DNA of 64,000 nt from Anniella stebbinsi (taxonomy: Eukaryota > Chordata > Lepidosauria > Squamata > Anniellidae): NCBI GenBank assembly GCA_029215795.1, contig JARDYH010000007.1:97417263-97481262 (forward strand), in the 5' to 3' direction. The position numbers were made by a program, and so were the translations under genes. Under the pieces are notes generated by a model, which saw nothing but the letters and a program-made list of their open reading frames with translations, was not told the origin of the DNA and searched no databases. Of this stretch, positions 22,075-32,440 are shown one piece after another (position 1 is the first letter of the stretch; each line of letters starts with the position of its first letter).

Positions 22075-22904
22075 ACTTTATTTATTTATTTACATTTGTA
22101 TATCGCCCCATAGCCGAAGCTCTCTGGGAGGTTTACATAAGATTAAAGCAATTAAAAACAATATACAAAAATTTCAATAGCAAAAACATACAACATACAC
22201 ATAATATACACATACATTTAAAACCACTGAAATAACTTTAAAAAGCTATAAACCTAAAAACAAAACAAACCCAGGCTCAACAGATATTGCTAAATGCCTG
22301 AGAGAAGAGGAAAGTCTTGACCTGGTGCCAAAAAGATAACAATGTTGGCGCCAGGCAGGCCTCATCAGGGAGATTGTTCCACAATTGGAGGGCCACCACA
22401 GAGAAGGCCCTTTCCCTTGTTGCCGAGCTTCCCTCAGAGTAGGCACTCGAAGGAGGGCCTTAGATGTTGAATGTAGTGTTCGGGTAGCTTCATGTCGGGA
22501 AAGGCTTTCCATCAGGTATTATGGTCCCAAGCCATGTAAGGCTTTATAGGTTAAAACCAGCACCTTGAATCGGGCTCAGAAACATACAGGCAGCCAATGC
22601 AAGCGGGCCAGAGTGGGTCTTATATGCTTGAACCTTCTGGTCCCAGTTATCAATCTGGCTGCTGCATTTTGCACAAGCTGCAGCTTCCGAACCACCTTCA
22701 AAGGCAGCCCCACATAGAGTGCATTGCAGTAATCTAACTTAGATGTTACCAGAGCATGGACAACTGAAGCCAGGTTATTCCTGTCCAGATAGGGCCATAG
22801 CTGGGCCACCAACCAAAGTTGGTAGAAGGCACTCCATACCACCGAGGCTACCTTAGCCTCAAGTGACAGAGATGGCTCTAGGAGAACCCCAAAGCTACGA
22901 ACCC
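22075..22904 (-). mobile_element. L2-like LINE, 5'-truncated, minus strand
   Basis: The 3' tail (TTTATTTATTTATTTACATT then ATCGCCCCATAGCCGAAGCT) lies at the left. Coding runs rightwards in reverse: a decayed C-terminus (22250-22570), then 22950-22576 with SFGVLLEPSLSLEAKVASVV, LDRNNLASVVHALVTSKLDY, CNALYVGLPLKVVRKLQLVQ and AAARLITGTRRFKHIRPTLA. These match the L2-type RT C-terminus of the copy at 51400-51720. Its 5' truncation point abuts the 5' truncation point of a plus-strand CR1. Confidence 0.85.
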
Positions 22905-24092
22905 AATTTCCTTGAACAAGTTCAAATCTCCAGGGCTCTACGAACTGCATCCTAGAGTAATAAAGGAGCCAGCAGAAGAGCTCTCAGAACCACTGTCTAT
23001 TATCTTTGCGAAGTCATGGAAGATGGGTGAAGTGCCGGACAACTGGAGGAGGGCTAATGTGGTCCTTATCTTCAAAAAGGGCAAAAAGGAGGAACCTGGG
23101 AACTACAGACTGGTCAATTTGACATCCATCCCTGGGAAAATTTTCGAACAGCTCATAAAAAATGTCAATCTGTAAACACCTTGAAAACAATGCAGTGATT
23201 ACTAGAAGCCAGCATGGATTTGTCAAGAGCAAATCCTGTCAGACAAATTTGATCTCATTTTTTCATTGGGTAACCTCCCTTGTGGACTGTGGGAATGCTG
23301 GGGATATAGTATATCTTGACTTCAGCAAAGCTTTTGTCAAAGTGGCCCATGACATTCTGATTAACAAACTAGTGAAAAGTGGGCTAGGTGGAGCAACTAT
23401 TAGGTGGATCCACAGTTGGCTACAGCATCAGACTCAAAGAGTGCTGATCAATGGTACCTTTTCACACTGGGGGAGGTAACGAGCAGGGTACCAGAGGGCT
23501 CAGTCTTGGGCCCATTGCTCTTCAACATTTTTATTAATGGTATGGATGAGGAGGTGCAGGGAATTTTTATCTAATTTGCAGATGACACAAAATTGGGTGG
23601 GATCGCTAATACCCTGGAAGAAAGAAACAAACTTCAAAGTGACCTTAATAGACTGGAGCGCTGGGCTGAAAACAACAGGATGAAATTTAATAGGGATAAA
23701 TGGCAAGTCCTACACCTAGGAAAAATAAACCAAATGCACTGTTACAAGATGAGGGACATTTGGCTCAAAAACCAAAAACCAAAAACAAAATGAGGAGAGC
23801 ATCCACTCAGGACAAAAAAAGGAGAGAAGCAGGTTTTCAGAATGAATAATAAAGTATCTCAGCATTCTGGATACTTGGCTCAGCAATACTACAAGTGAGA
23901 AGGATCTTGGAATTGTTGTAGATCACAAGCTGAATATGAGCCAACAGTGTGATGCAGCTACAAAAAAAAGCAAATGCTATTTTGGCCTGCATTAATAGAA
24001 ACATAGCTTCCAAATTGCGCGACGTACTGGTTCCCCTCTGTTCGGCACTGGTTAGGCCCCATCTTGAGTATTGCATCCAGTTTTGGGTCAGC
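22905..24092 (+). mobile_element. CR1 LINE, RT region, truncated at both ends
   Basis: It starts mid-RT (MNKFKSPGLYELHPRVIKEP) and continues with RRANVVLIFKKGKKEEPGNY, HGFVKSKSCQTNLISF, DIVYLDFSKAFVKVAHDILI, ADDTKLGGIANTLEERNKLQ and MKFNRDKWQVLHLGKI. A ~120-bp foreign segment at about 23757-23880 interrupts it relative to 18470-18490. It ends near 24092 where the composite repeat begins. Multiple frame breaks. Confidence 0.85.
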
Positions 24093-24800
24093 CTAGACTT
24101 GCAGGCTGCCAAAGGCATGCTGGGAGGTATAGTACTGGTATGTAGAGTGGCTGATTTTAAATAAAGTAGGGGTTAGCAAACCAGGTCACTATCTCTCAGT
24201 CCTAACTCAGCCCCCACTTTCCTGACCTCTCACTTCCTGCCTTTGTTCTCCTTCTAACTGACTTTCCCCAACTGTCACTCACCCCCCCTACCATTCCATT
24301 CCATTCTAGCCTCAGCTGTCAGTCATTCCTCCATTCACTCTTCTGTTTCAATAGTAAATTCAGGCTTTTACATAAAAACCATAAACTTTATCCAGTAATT
24401 CTTGCATCTGTCTTGGAACGTTGTGGTTTAGTTATAACAGAGGGGGAAAAAATGCAGCATAAAAAATCTCATCAAGTTAAAAGGCCCTGGAAAAATATAT
24501 ATATTTTTAAAAACAACAACTTGGCACTTAAAACCATTAATGCAGTCACCAGGCCAGTCCGCCTGGGAAAAAGAAATTCTTAAGCAGGGTGCCACAACTA
24601 AGAAGGCCCGCTCTGCCACGACACCTCAGATGTAGTAAAAGATTAACATTAGTCAGAGAGCTAGGCTTGTGCTTACAACTCTCAGCATGCCTTGGGAATG
24701 ATCAAGCTGATCGGGCTTTGGCAGCCATCATCTGGAAGTGGCTCACCATCCTGGGCCTGAAGGGAGAGTGCCTGGGCTGGCTGGCTTGGTTACTAGGCAC

Positions 24801-25658
24801 TAGGGATGTGCATGCCCGAAAATATCGTATTTTATTATCGGAATTTCAGATCAAAAAAATTAACATCTCTGATAATATTGTAGGTTAATCATATCATCTT
24901 CATGATAATTATTGGAAATCCGATATTTAATTTGCAGCCCCATTGTGCCCTATAGAGCTGAATTCTTTAGATAAAATGCTTATAACTTCTGTATTTTCAA
25001 AGTTACAGGCTTGAAACTTGGTCACAATACTTATGGGGTATGCCTAAGTATGTGTATGAAATTTGAAATAGATCCCTCCAACCCTCGATTTTATATGAAT
25101 TTCTTAAATAATGTTTAAGTTCTGACAGGTCAAAAGTTGCATGAACTTTCAAAAATTCATATAAAATACAGGGGTGGAGGGATTGATCTGAAACTTGGCA
25201 CATATGTGTAGCAACATGTGCTAGATATGTGTATGAAATTTGAGATCGATACCTCCAACCCTCGATTTGATATGAATTTTTTAAAGATCCTGCAACTTTT
25301 TTAAAGGTCTGAGAGAATGCACGTGGTGAGCTGTCATTCTGACCTGTCAGAACTTAAACGATCTTTAATAAATTAATATAAAATTGAGGGTTGGAGGGAT
25401 CGATCTCAAATTTCATATACATACTTAGGTATACCCCATAAGCACTGTGACCAAATTTCAAGCCTCTAACTTTTAAAATACAGAAGTTATAGGTTTATTT
25501 ATATGGCAATCCGATAATCCAATATAATCGGGCTGAAAATTATCAGATTGGATATTTATCTGAGGTTTTTCTATCGTATCATTATCGTTAAATTCATGCA
25601 CGATAAAGAGCATATTGTATCATTACTGTACATTTTAACAATACGATACACATCCCTA
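24801..25658. mobile_element. Nonautonomous hAT element (TAGGGATGTG termini), complete
   Basis: Ends TAGGGATGTG (24801) and CACATCCCTA (25658) are flanked by identical 8-bp CTAGGCAC at 24793-24800 and 25659-25666. The interior is a large imperfect inverted repeat: TCCAACCCTCGATTTTATAT near 25078 pairs with TATAAAATTGAGGGTTGGAG near 25377. It has the same terminus as the hAT transposon ending at 5463, which is therefore a candidate source of its transposase. No coding. Confidence 0.9.
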
Positions 25659-25979
25659 CTAGGCACCATCGGAAGCAGAAGGGCAGGAGGTCACAGCTCT
25701 GGGCCTGTCACTGATGGCAACGGCCAAGCTACCCGTGAGTCAGCCAGCCAGCTCTCTCAGTGTAGTGTGGACTGGCTCAACCAGACTTTACTTCCCATAA
25801 GCTTCAGCAGCAGGACTCCCATTGGGCAAGTCAGGCTCCACAGCAAAAGGCATGAGGGGAGTTGTAATTTTTGTTTTCTGTGGCGGACAAGGAAAATCAT
25901 GGTGACAGCTTCCAGGCAGCCCTGGCCATGCATTGAGGGTGAGAGAGAGTGCGGGGGAGAAACTAATTTAATCTGTTTA

Positions 25980-26906
25980 TAGGGTGACCATATTTCAGGA
26001 AAAACCAGGACATATCAGGATTTTTAGTAACATATCCGGGAAGGGGGGAATTATTAAATTTGAAGAAAAATCTGGATTTTCCCCATCCTTCCTCCACCCA
26101 AAGGGCAGCTCTACTTTATATTCAATGGGAATTAACAAAAATGCTTACAGCTCTGTAATTTTTAAAGATAAAGAGATGAAACTTTGAAACACGATAGCCC
26201 TCAGGTAGGGCTTTAGCCATGCCACATTTTAAGTAGATCCGTTCATCCATTGATTTTTAGATTTTTTTTTTAAAAAATGAGGTTGCCAAGTTTGAAGTAG
26301 ATCCATTCATCTATTGTTTTTCTAGGATTTTTAAAACAAAATTGAGGTTTTAAAATTATATAAATATTTTTAAAAACACCATTTTTAAAGTTAAGAAGAT
26401 GAAACCTGGCATCATGATAGATCTTAAGTAGGGCTTTAGTCACGCCAAGTTTCAAAAGGATCTGTTCATCTGTTGATTTTTAGCAAGTTTCAAAACAAAA
26501 TTTAACTTTAAAAATAATAATAATAAAAAAGCTAGCCAGCCAGTCAGCCGGCAACAAGCCCTGTTAATCAGCAGCTTGTGAGAATACAATCAGAAAATAG
26601 ATTTGAGGGAAGGGGAGAATGTATCACACTGAGTATAGCAACAAAGTACAGCAAAAGCTACAAAAGTAGGAGTGAGTGAATTTAATTTCAGATACATTGG
26701 ATGTCTCACTTGTTATTTCAGTGATTTTAACATTAAGATGTTATGTAGAACAGATTTGTCTTAATTGTGTGACCATGGCTATGTTCAGGTGGGTACACCC
26801 CCTAGGTGCTGGACATGCCCCCTGGGGCAAGACATGTTGGTGGAGATTCCCCTTGGGGGCCAACTATGCTGTCCTCCTTTTTGGTTTCCAAGATATGGTC
26901 ACCCTA
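25980..26906. mobile_element. Nonautonomous foldback element (TAGGGTGACCATAT termini)
   Basis: Ends TAGGGTGACCATAT (25980) and ATATGGTCACCCTA (26906). The left ~200 bp recurs in reverse at 54241-54469 against the same flank. The comparison with the unoccupied copy at 55110-55140 suggests a target duplication around GTTTTA. Relatives with the same terminal TAGGxTGACC have clear 8-bp duplications, so hAT affiliation is likely. Noncoding. Confidence 0.75.
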
Positions 26907-27447
26907 GTTTTAAAGTTACCTCAAAGGCCTAGGACTGCCCTACCTTACAGTTCAAAGTAATGAATTTATTTTGTTTAAAAGTTAACTCACAGACTTAGCT
27001 CTGGCCTGTGTTCTGGCTGCTTTCATTTTTTCATAATAACTTCAGAGCACATGCATACAAAAGTTTCCCGCATCTACTGATATCCGCTTCCCTACTATTT
27101 GTTATTTGGATACCTGGGCAATGCCGGGTCTATTTTGAAAACATATTTTTAGGTTTGCATCTTTTTTAGCTGGTAAAAAGGGTGTTGTGTGTCCTGATTG
27201 TTTTTGAAGTTTAGACAGCTGTTCCAGCCAAAGCATGATGGGAGGTGTAGGCATTTCATTTAAAACAAAACAATGTGGTTTATCATGAAGCTCTAATTTA
27301 AAAAACAGTTCTTATTAACACAAATTTCCATTTATTCTAACAAGGCAATTTACTAACTCAACCAAACTAAAAAATCCAACCAACCTAAAGATGAATAAGT
27401 TGCAGAGAAATTTATTATTTATCAAAAAAATGTTATAAACATTATTC

Positions 27448-27480
27448 ACGGACCCGAGTAATGCCAGGCATATCAGCTAG
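27448..27480 (+). other. Possible Helitron-type 3' terminus
   Basis: A degenerate hairpin ACCCGAGTAATGCCAGGCAT is followed by ATCAGCTAG ending at 27480. A short GC-rich hairpin just before CTAG is the known Helitron 3' signature. A second hairpin, CCTGGGCAATGCCGGG, lies at 27114-27129. No Rep/helicase gene or 5' TC end has been defined, so this is tentative. Confidence 0.35.
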
Positions 27481-27727
27481 TTCTATGATAAATACAAATT
27501 GTCCTAATTCACACTTCCCAAATGGATATGTGAACTGGAACAAACTATCTTTCCGTTTTCATTCTTCTCTAAAGTTTGCAATGCAGTTCACCAAAGATAT
27601 ATGCAGAAATGTGCATCTTTGGGAAACCACATACAAAAATGTGTATATTAGCCTAAAGAAAGAAAAGAAAAAAGGCAAACTGTTGCAGAAATGAGATGGA
27701 ACAAAGCTGTTCTTGAATTTTTTTCAA
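27481..27727. other. No gene recognised
   Basis: AT-rich spacer between the composite repeat and the truncated 3' end of the Ngaro-like element. Confidence 0.35.
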
Positions 27728-28080
27728 TGCCACCCTCCAGTGCAGCCGGAGCAGGATGCAGGACAAACGATCCGAATGCGAGGCCAACGCTGGTGTAACT
27801 GCTGAAAATCAGCCAAAGCTTGCAAAATAAGGGCCTTGCCTTTCTTTAGGCCCAGATCATTCCCCCCTAAATGAATGATTAGAATCTGCGGGGGAAGCCA
27901 AGCAGAATGTGGCTGCAGCAAGGTGGGGATGAGCTCGTCCCACCGCATACCACGTTTCCCAAGCCAACGGATGGTAGCGTGTTGACTCATGCTGAGCTGA
28001 GATCCCCAGCTGGAACTAGCTGCGTGCTTGCTGGCCCAGAACACCATGCTGTGGCCGCATATAGAAACCCGCGGGTGCCA
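27728..28080 (-). pseudogene. SGNH hydrolase domain of the Ngaro-like element, C-terminally truncated
   Basis: The minus-strand frame reads PRVSICGHSMVFWASKHAAS, then LGKRGMRWDELIP, then LIIHLGGNDLGLKKGKAL. The GHS replaces the usual GDS at the nucleophile block, and GGND is the glycine/asparagine oxyanion block. The final Asp-x-x-His block is missing because homology ends near 27728. Ngaro retrotransposons of vertebrates are known to carry a hydrolase of this kind after the recombinase. It may hydrolyse esters, but its role is unknown. An acceptor-like pyrimidine tract is not obvious. It is unrelated by position and family to the CR1 ORF1 esterase at 15261. Confidence 0.75.
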
Positions 28081-28135
28081 TAGCCACTGGTGGATCTAAA
28101 ACAAACATGAAGACGTTAGCATCTGCCACCTCAAG

Positions 28136-29090
28136 TTATTTTGCCATATGCCTCACGTATGTATTAAATGCTGCAGAACGCCATCTACCCAGCGATTTTA
28201 TCTGCGAAGGGGAGAACCCTAAAGCTGCAGCTGTGGAAGCTGCCCCAATGCGAAAGGAATGCATGCCAAACCTTGCTCCGCATAGACCTAAGTCATCAAG
28301 CGCTTTTCTCGATATTGACCAAAACTGATATTTGGTAAGAGGAGATAGGTCCTGGTGGCGAAACAGAAAGCCTGGGGTGGCCCCCCGCATAGCCACGAAT
28401 GTTGCCAAAGCCCTCAATGGGCATAATTCTGCGCAGCTTGAAGGGAATAAGGAAATCCAATGTCCCAAACCCCTCTGATCAGCTTTAGAGTGACGTAGAC
28501 ATAATCGAGCCTCTCTGGGCCCTAGCCGCAAATCGGAAAATTGAAATGCTCTAGAGGAATTATCTTTTTTTGGATGTGGCCAAAACCTCGGATATACGAA
28601 ATGCCCCCAAAAAAGTTGTCAGCGCTGCAGCGTGAAACAAGCATGACTCATATTGCGAGTGGCAGAGAAGTGGCCAGCGTGCTTGTAACCCAATTAAGAT
28701 GTCCGGGGATAATGGAAGTCGAGCATCAGGGACACGGGGTAATGTCCTTGCCCAACTATTCAGTGCCCTATGTACTCGGAAATCCGAAGTACGATCCTCC
28801 ACACCACGTGCTTTAGCCATAAAAGCTAATGCTGCTAGCTTAAGGGAAATAGTGTGTATCGACAGACCCCTATTTCTAGAACTTACGCAGAATTGCAGTA
28901 CATGTTCCACGGGAATGGGCCACAGGAGCTGAAGTTGATTGGCTAAACGAAAGGCCTGAAATTCCCTACCTGCTGCTTGGTATGCGGCCTTGGTGCTAGG
29001 CGCCAAGGACTGCCCTATAGCCTGCTCTATCTCCACCTTCCAATTCGCCACAGAGCAGGAGGCATGTTCTCCGGGCTTGGGAGGGCCCAA
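28136..29090 (-). pseudogene. Tyrosine recombinase of the Ngaro-like element
   Basis: The N-terminal (SAM-like, core-binding) part is at 29090-28750, with APSTKAAYQAAGREFQAF, LQFCVSSRNRGLSIHTISL and LAALAFMAKARG. The catalytic part follows, with FLGAFRISEVLATS (box A Arg), HSFRIGAAS (His-x-x-Arg), LGRWRSAAFNTYVRHMAK (nucleophilic Tyr). All four signature residues are present. The frame breaks once between the two halves, at a homopolymeric T run (28564-28570 on the plus strand), so the relic is surprisingly well preserved apart from that single slip. Enzymes of this type integrate circular cDNA by site-specific-like recombination and leave no target duplication. Confidence 0.88.
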
Positions 29091-29199
29091 GGAGCCAATT
29101 CCTGAAATCTCCGCACCTGATGTTAGGATAAAGCATCCAGTATATCATTATTCAAACCCGGTATATGTTTTGCCCGGAAAAGAATATTGAATTTCAAAC

Positions 29200-29697
29200 A
29201 GTGCAAGGTAAAAGTCCTCACCAGGTTCCTGACACGCGGATTATGAGAGGAAAGAGAATTGATAACCTGTACCGTGGCCTGGTTATCACTCCAGAACTAT
29301 ACTGTGTAGTCAGCGAAATCGCTGGCCCACACGTGTACTGCCACCACAATTGGGAACAGCTCAAAGAAGGTAAGATCCTTGCAAGTGCCATTTAAAAGCC
29401 ATTCCTTGGGCCAATGTTCTGCACACCACTTTCTTCCCCAAATCACTCCAAAACCCCAGGAATCTGATGCGTCAGAGTGAACCTGCAATTCTGCCTTTAA
29501 TAGTAACTCCTGCCTCAAAATGATACCCCGTTGAAATGTTCCAGAAAGTTCAGCCATACTGAAATATCGGCCCGCATGGATCCAGAGACCCTTGTTCTGT
29601 GGTGTGGCTTGCGCAATCCTGACATAGCAGAACACAAGCGCCGCAGAAAAGCACGTCCTGGGGCAATGACCCTACATGCGAAATTCAGGTGCCCCAC
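29200..29697 (-). pseudogene. RNase H domain of the Ngaro-like element
   Basis: The minus strand shows LHVHSDASD-like LQVHSDASDSWGFGVIWG (first catalytic Asp), then FFELFPIVVAVHVW (catalytic Glu), then a WSDNQATVQVINSL segment read in the next frame at about 29290-29250. It follows the RT C-terminus (LKQLQEIVGHLNFACRVI, APGRAFLRRLC) at 29730-29650. Frameshifts separate the pieces. This is the DIRS/Ngaro form of RNase H, located between RT and recombinase. It degrades RNA in the RNA/DNA hybrid during reverse transcription in active copies. Confidence 0.8.
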
Positions 29698-29699
29698 GA

Positions 29700-30731
29700 T
29701 TTCTTGTAACTGTTTGAGAGATACTTTTTTTTTTTTTAATCGTTCAAAATGCCTGCCAATTTAATACGCAGTATGGATAGCTTGTCTATTGGAAGACGGC
29801 AGCATTGCAAATTGGAGTCTAATTCAATGCTTAAAAACTTAATAATGGCGGATGAATGTGCTGAACTTTTCGAACATTGCGCTAGAGATGGAACATCCCA
29901 TAGGTAAGGCACGGTCTATATAAAATTGCTCTTGGAAACAAAACCCCAATAGATTAAAATCCTTGGGGTGAATAGGCAAAATGTGAAAGGCAGCCTTTAT
30001 ATTGCATTGGCCCATTAAAGCCCCTGGGCCATTGTTCCGTACCATACGTACAGCGGAATCAAATGAGGCATACCTGACAGAACTCAGATTCTCCGGGATT
30101 GGTCATCATTTACGGAACCCCCTTTTGGGAAAGACAGGTTGTGAAACAACCTATATTCCCCAGGCACTTTTTTAGGCAATATTCCTAGTGGCGATACCCG
30201 CAAATGAGGGATTGGGGGGGTCACAAAAGGCCCCAGCACCCTTCCCGCCATAACTTCTTTGTTTATTTTGTCTCTTGCAATGTCCTCAAACTGATTGATG
30301 GATTTCTGGTTGTTTGCCAGAGAACCGCACCTAACACCCTGAAAAGGGATGCAGAAACCTTCCCTAAAACCTATACTAAGAAATAATGCTTCACGCTGTT
30401 TGGGGTAAAACGCTAACAACTTGTTAAGGGGCTCAAGTTTGACCGGACTGGGCCCCTTTAGCAGGAGGTTGTTGTCCCCCGGTACGCCTGGCGCCCTGTC
30501 CGTCCCTAACAGGCCATTTTCCGATCTTATTTTTGAAACAATTAGTTGCGGCATGATGACCAGCACAGGTTTGGCATTCGTGTCTATATTTACAGGGGTT
30601 GCGAAAGCAAATCCCCTTGTTAAAATCCCAGCAGAGCAGGCAGTGTTGAACCGCCTGGCCTGCGTACCCTCGGGAGGTGGACGCAGGTTGTTGTTTGGCC
30701 AAAATGTGGCCACTGTCCGCCCTGTCGCCAA
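29700..30731 (-). pseudogene. Reverse transcriptase of the Ngaro-like element, catalytic core deleted
   Basis: The RT N-terminus reads SINQFEDIARDKINKEVMAG, FVTPPIPHLRVSPLGILPKK and GEYRLFHNLSFPKGGSVND (30300-30100). The palm begins with CNIKAAFHILPIHPKDFNLL (catalytic Asp changed to Asn-Ile context, about 30010) and PMGCSISSAMFEKFSTF (29900). After a stop, the sequence resumes with IELDSNLQCCRLP (about 29825). The segment that should hold the YLDD-type active site between these two is missing, so a deletion removes the second and third catalytic aspartates. Upstream, at 30660-30560, a Cys/His-rich knuckle (CLLCWDFNKGICFRNPCKYR, HECQTCAGHH) ends the gag-like region. Confidence 0.82.
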
Positions 30732-31969
30732 ATCCCGGTCAGGCTGGCGTCATAAACTGAAGCCACAGGTCGTTGTCCTTCACATCCCAACGAAGGGAGT
30801 GGTCATAGGCCGCTCTACGACGAAATGATTCGTCATAAGCCAACCAGGCTCCGCCCTCATATTCTGAATAAGCTCGATAAATCATATCGAGGTACTTAGC
30901 CAGAATAACCCCTTTTCCTGGAAAACGCTGGAGCACTACCCCCATGTATATAAGGAATCCGGGAAGCCAATTGGCCCATGTACGGACTACTTTTTTCCTT
31001 TTGATCCTTTCTGCTTCTTTATCCATCCCCTTTTCTTTCTCAGTGCTCTCCTGCTCACGAAATAGCAATGAGAATATATCCACATATTCTCCCTTGCAGA
31101 TCTTTTCTCTGGTTGCAGGTAACAAATGATATCCCAATGGAGCAGATGTGCTTCCAGTAGGGATAGAATCATATGTAGCTCCTGCATAAGGGTCCCTAGT
31201 CTCTTGGGCGGAACCCATCCCGGTTGCACCTGCAGGTCCCAGCCAGACGTTGGCGCAAGCACCCATAGCCACTGTAACTGGGGATGACTGAGACTGACCC
31301 TCCAGAGGAATGTTCCCTAAAGCATTTGGTTGCTGATGCGCCACAGAACCAGCAGCCATAGTGCCAGCCTGCTGCACCTCAGCAATCATGGCAGGAGCAA
31401 TTGAAGGGGAAACTAAAGGATGAGGTGGAACAAATGACTGTGCCGTGTTTCCCGTTTGTTGTAAACCATGGCATGAAGCCCCAATGTGCTGGAAAAGACC
31501 CAGGTGTTTGAGGGAATGGTGTAGTGTAATGCGGCTGCTGCTCACCTTGTAATGTGGGGCTGATTCCCTGCACTGGGGTGTGATGTTGAAGGGGAGGCTC
31601 AGGAGGGGAAGTCACGCTTGGTTCCGTGGTGAACGGGGTGGATGACCTGATGACGTTTGCTTCTGGATCCAAAGCCTCGCTGGTCACTCCGCCTGAGGAG
31701 TCTTCAACCAACTTCAACCTAGCTGAAAGAGCATCCCATAAATCATCCTGCTTCTTTTTACGTGTTTGTCTGTGCCCAGCCATAGTACGTGGTGTTACCG
31801 GTAATGGAGGGGCAGCAATACCTTTTTCTTTTTCCAATGTTTGTAATCTGGCAACAATACCAGATACCTGAGGATCTAATTCTTCCTTGGAGGAAGTGTT
31901 TTCAATGGGCCTGCTCCGCTTTGCCGATTGGGCAGGAGCCTTTCCTTTGCCCTTTTTTTCCGCCCACAC
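30433..31969 (-). pseudogene. Gag-like ORF of the Ngaro-like element
   Basis: Two overlapping minus-strand frames (31969-31379 and 31545-30739) encode a basic N-terminus (AEKKGKGKAPAQSAKRSRP), a coiled-coil-like DLWDALSARLKLVED and a Pro/Gln-rich middle. A conserved core follows, with GKGVILAKYLDMIYRAYSEY, GGAWLAYDESFRRRAAY and WDVKDNDLWLQFM. The Cys/His knuckle in a third frame follows at about 30640. This arrangement (long linker, core with FRRRA and WD, then a zinc knuckle) fits the structural protein of DIRS/Ngaro elements. Frameshifted. The function is presumably RNA packaging. Confidence 0.65.
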
Positions 31970-31999
31970 CTTTCTTTGGAGGCATGGTGAAATGTGGAT

Positions 32000-32440
32000 G
32001 ATGCTAAAATAACTCCTGCTGCCACACTAGCAAAATAAAAGCAGGCGGGATTTCTTAATGTGAACCTTACAGATTAAGGAATTATAAATTGCTAGAGGAG
32101 ACTTGTGCTATATGGCTGCACTGTGGGTGGTATGGGTGAATTGGTATTATAGCCCCCTGGTGCAAACGGAATTCCTTCCCAGCCCTTCCTGCCACTGTCA
32201 GGGATTAAACCAAGGACCCGCCATAAACAAACCAAATACGCTAACACTGAGCTGCAGCCACTTCCCCAATATGAAGGCAGAATTAAAACTGCCTGCCAGC
32301 CAGATCGTAAGCCATAAAAGGTTGTCACTGAACAAACGGGGGGGGGGGGGGGCGCCGCCTGCCGGAACCCCACACCCTTGTTAACCACCTCCCAGCTGTA
32401 GTGAAAGGGGGGCTCCAGGCAAGCCTGCGCTGGGTGCCCG
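32000..32440. other. 5' leader region of the Ngaro-like element, noncoding
   Basis: It contains a (G)n run of about 14 at 32338-32352 and no conserved frame. It lies between the GC-rich region and the gag-like frame and probably belongs to the element, but that cannot be proven here. Confidence 0.35.

Larger units (their letters stand above)
24098..27480 (+). repeat. Composite interspersed repeat with ZNF143-like motifs, plus copy
   Basis: The host segments are 24098-24800, 25659-25979 and 26907-27480. They match the reverse complement of 54470-55925 in order. Two foldback elements (24801-25658 and 25980-26906) are inserted. Four 20-bp matches to the ZNF143/STAF consensus occur at 24114-24133 (-), 24672-24691 (+), 25849-25868 (-) and 27232-27251 (-). 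The right end may be a Helitron-type terminus at 27480. No coding capacity was recognised. The class is unresolved. Confidence 0.6.
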
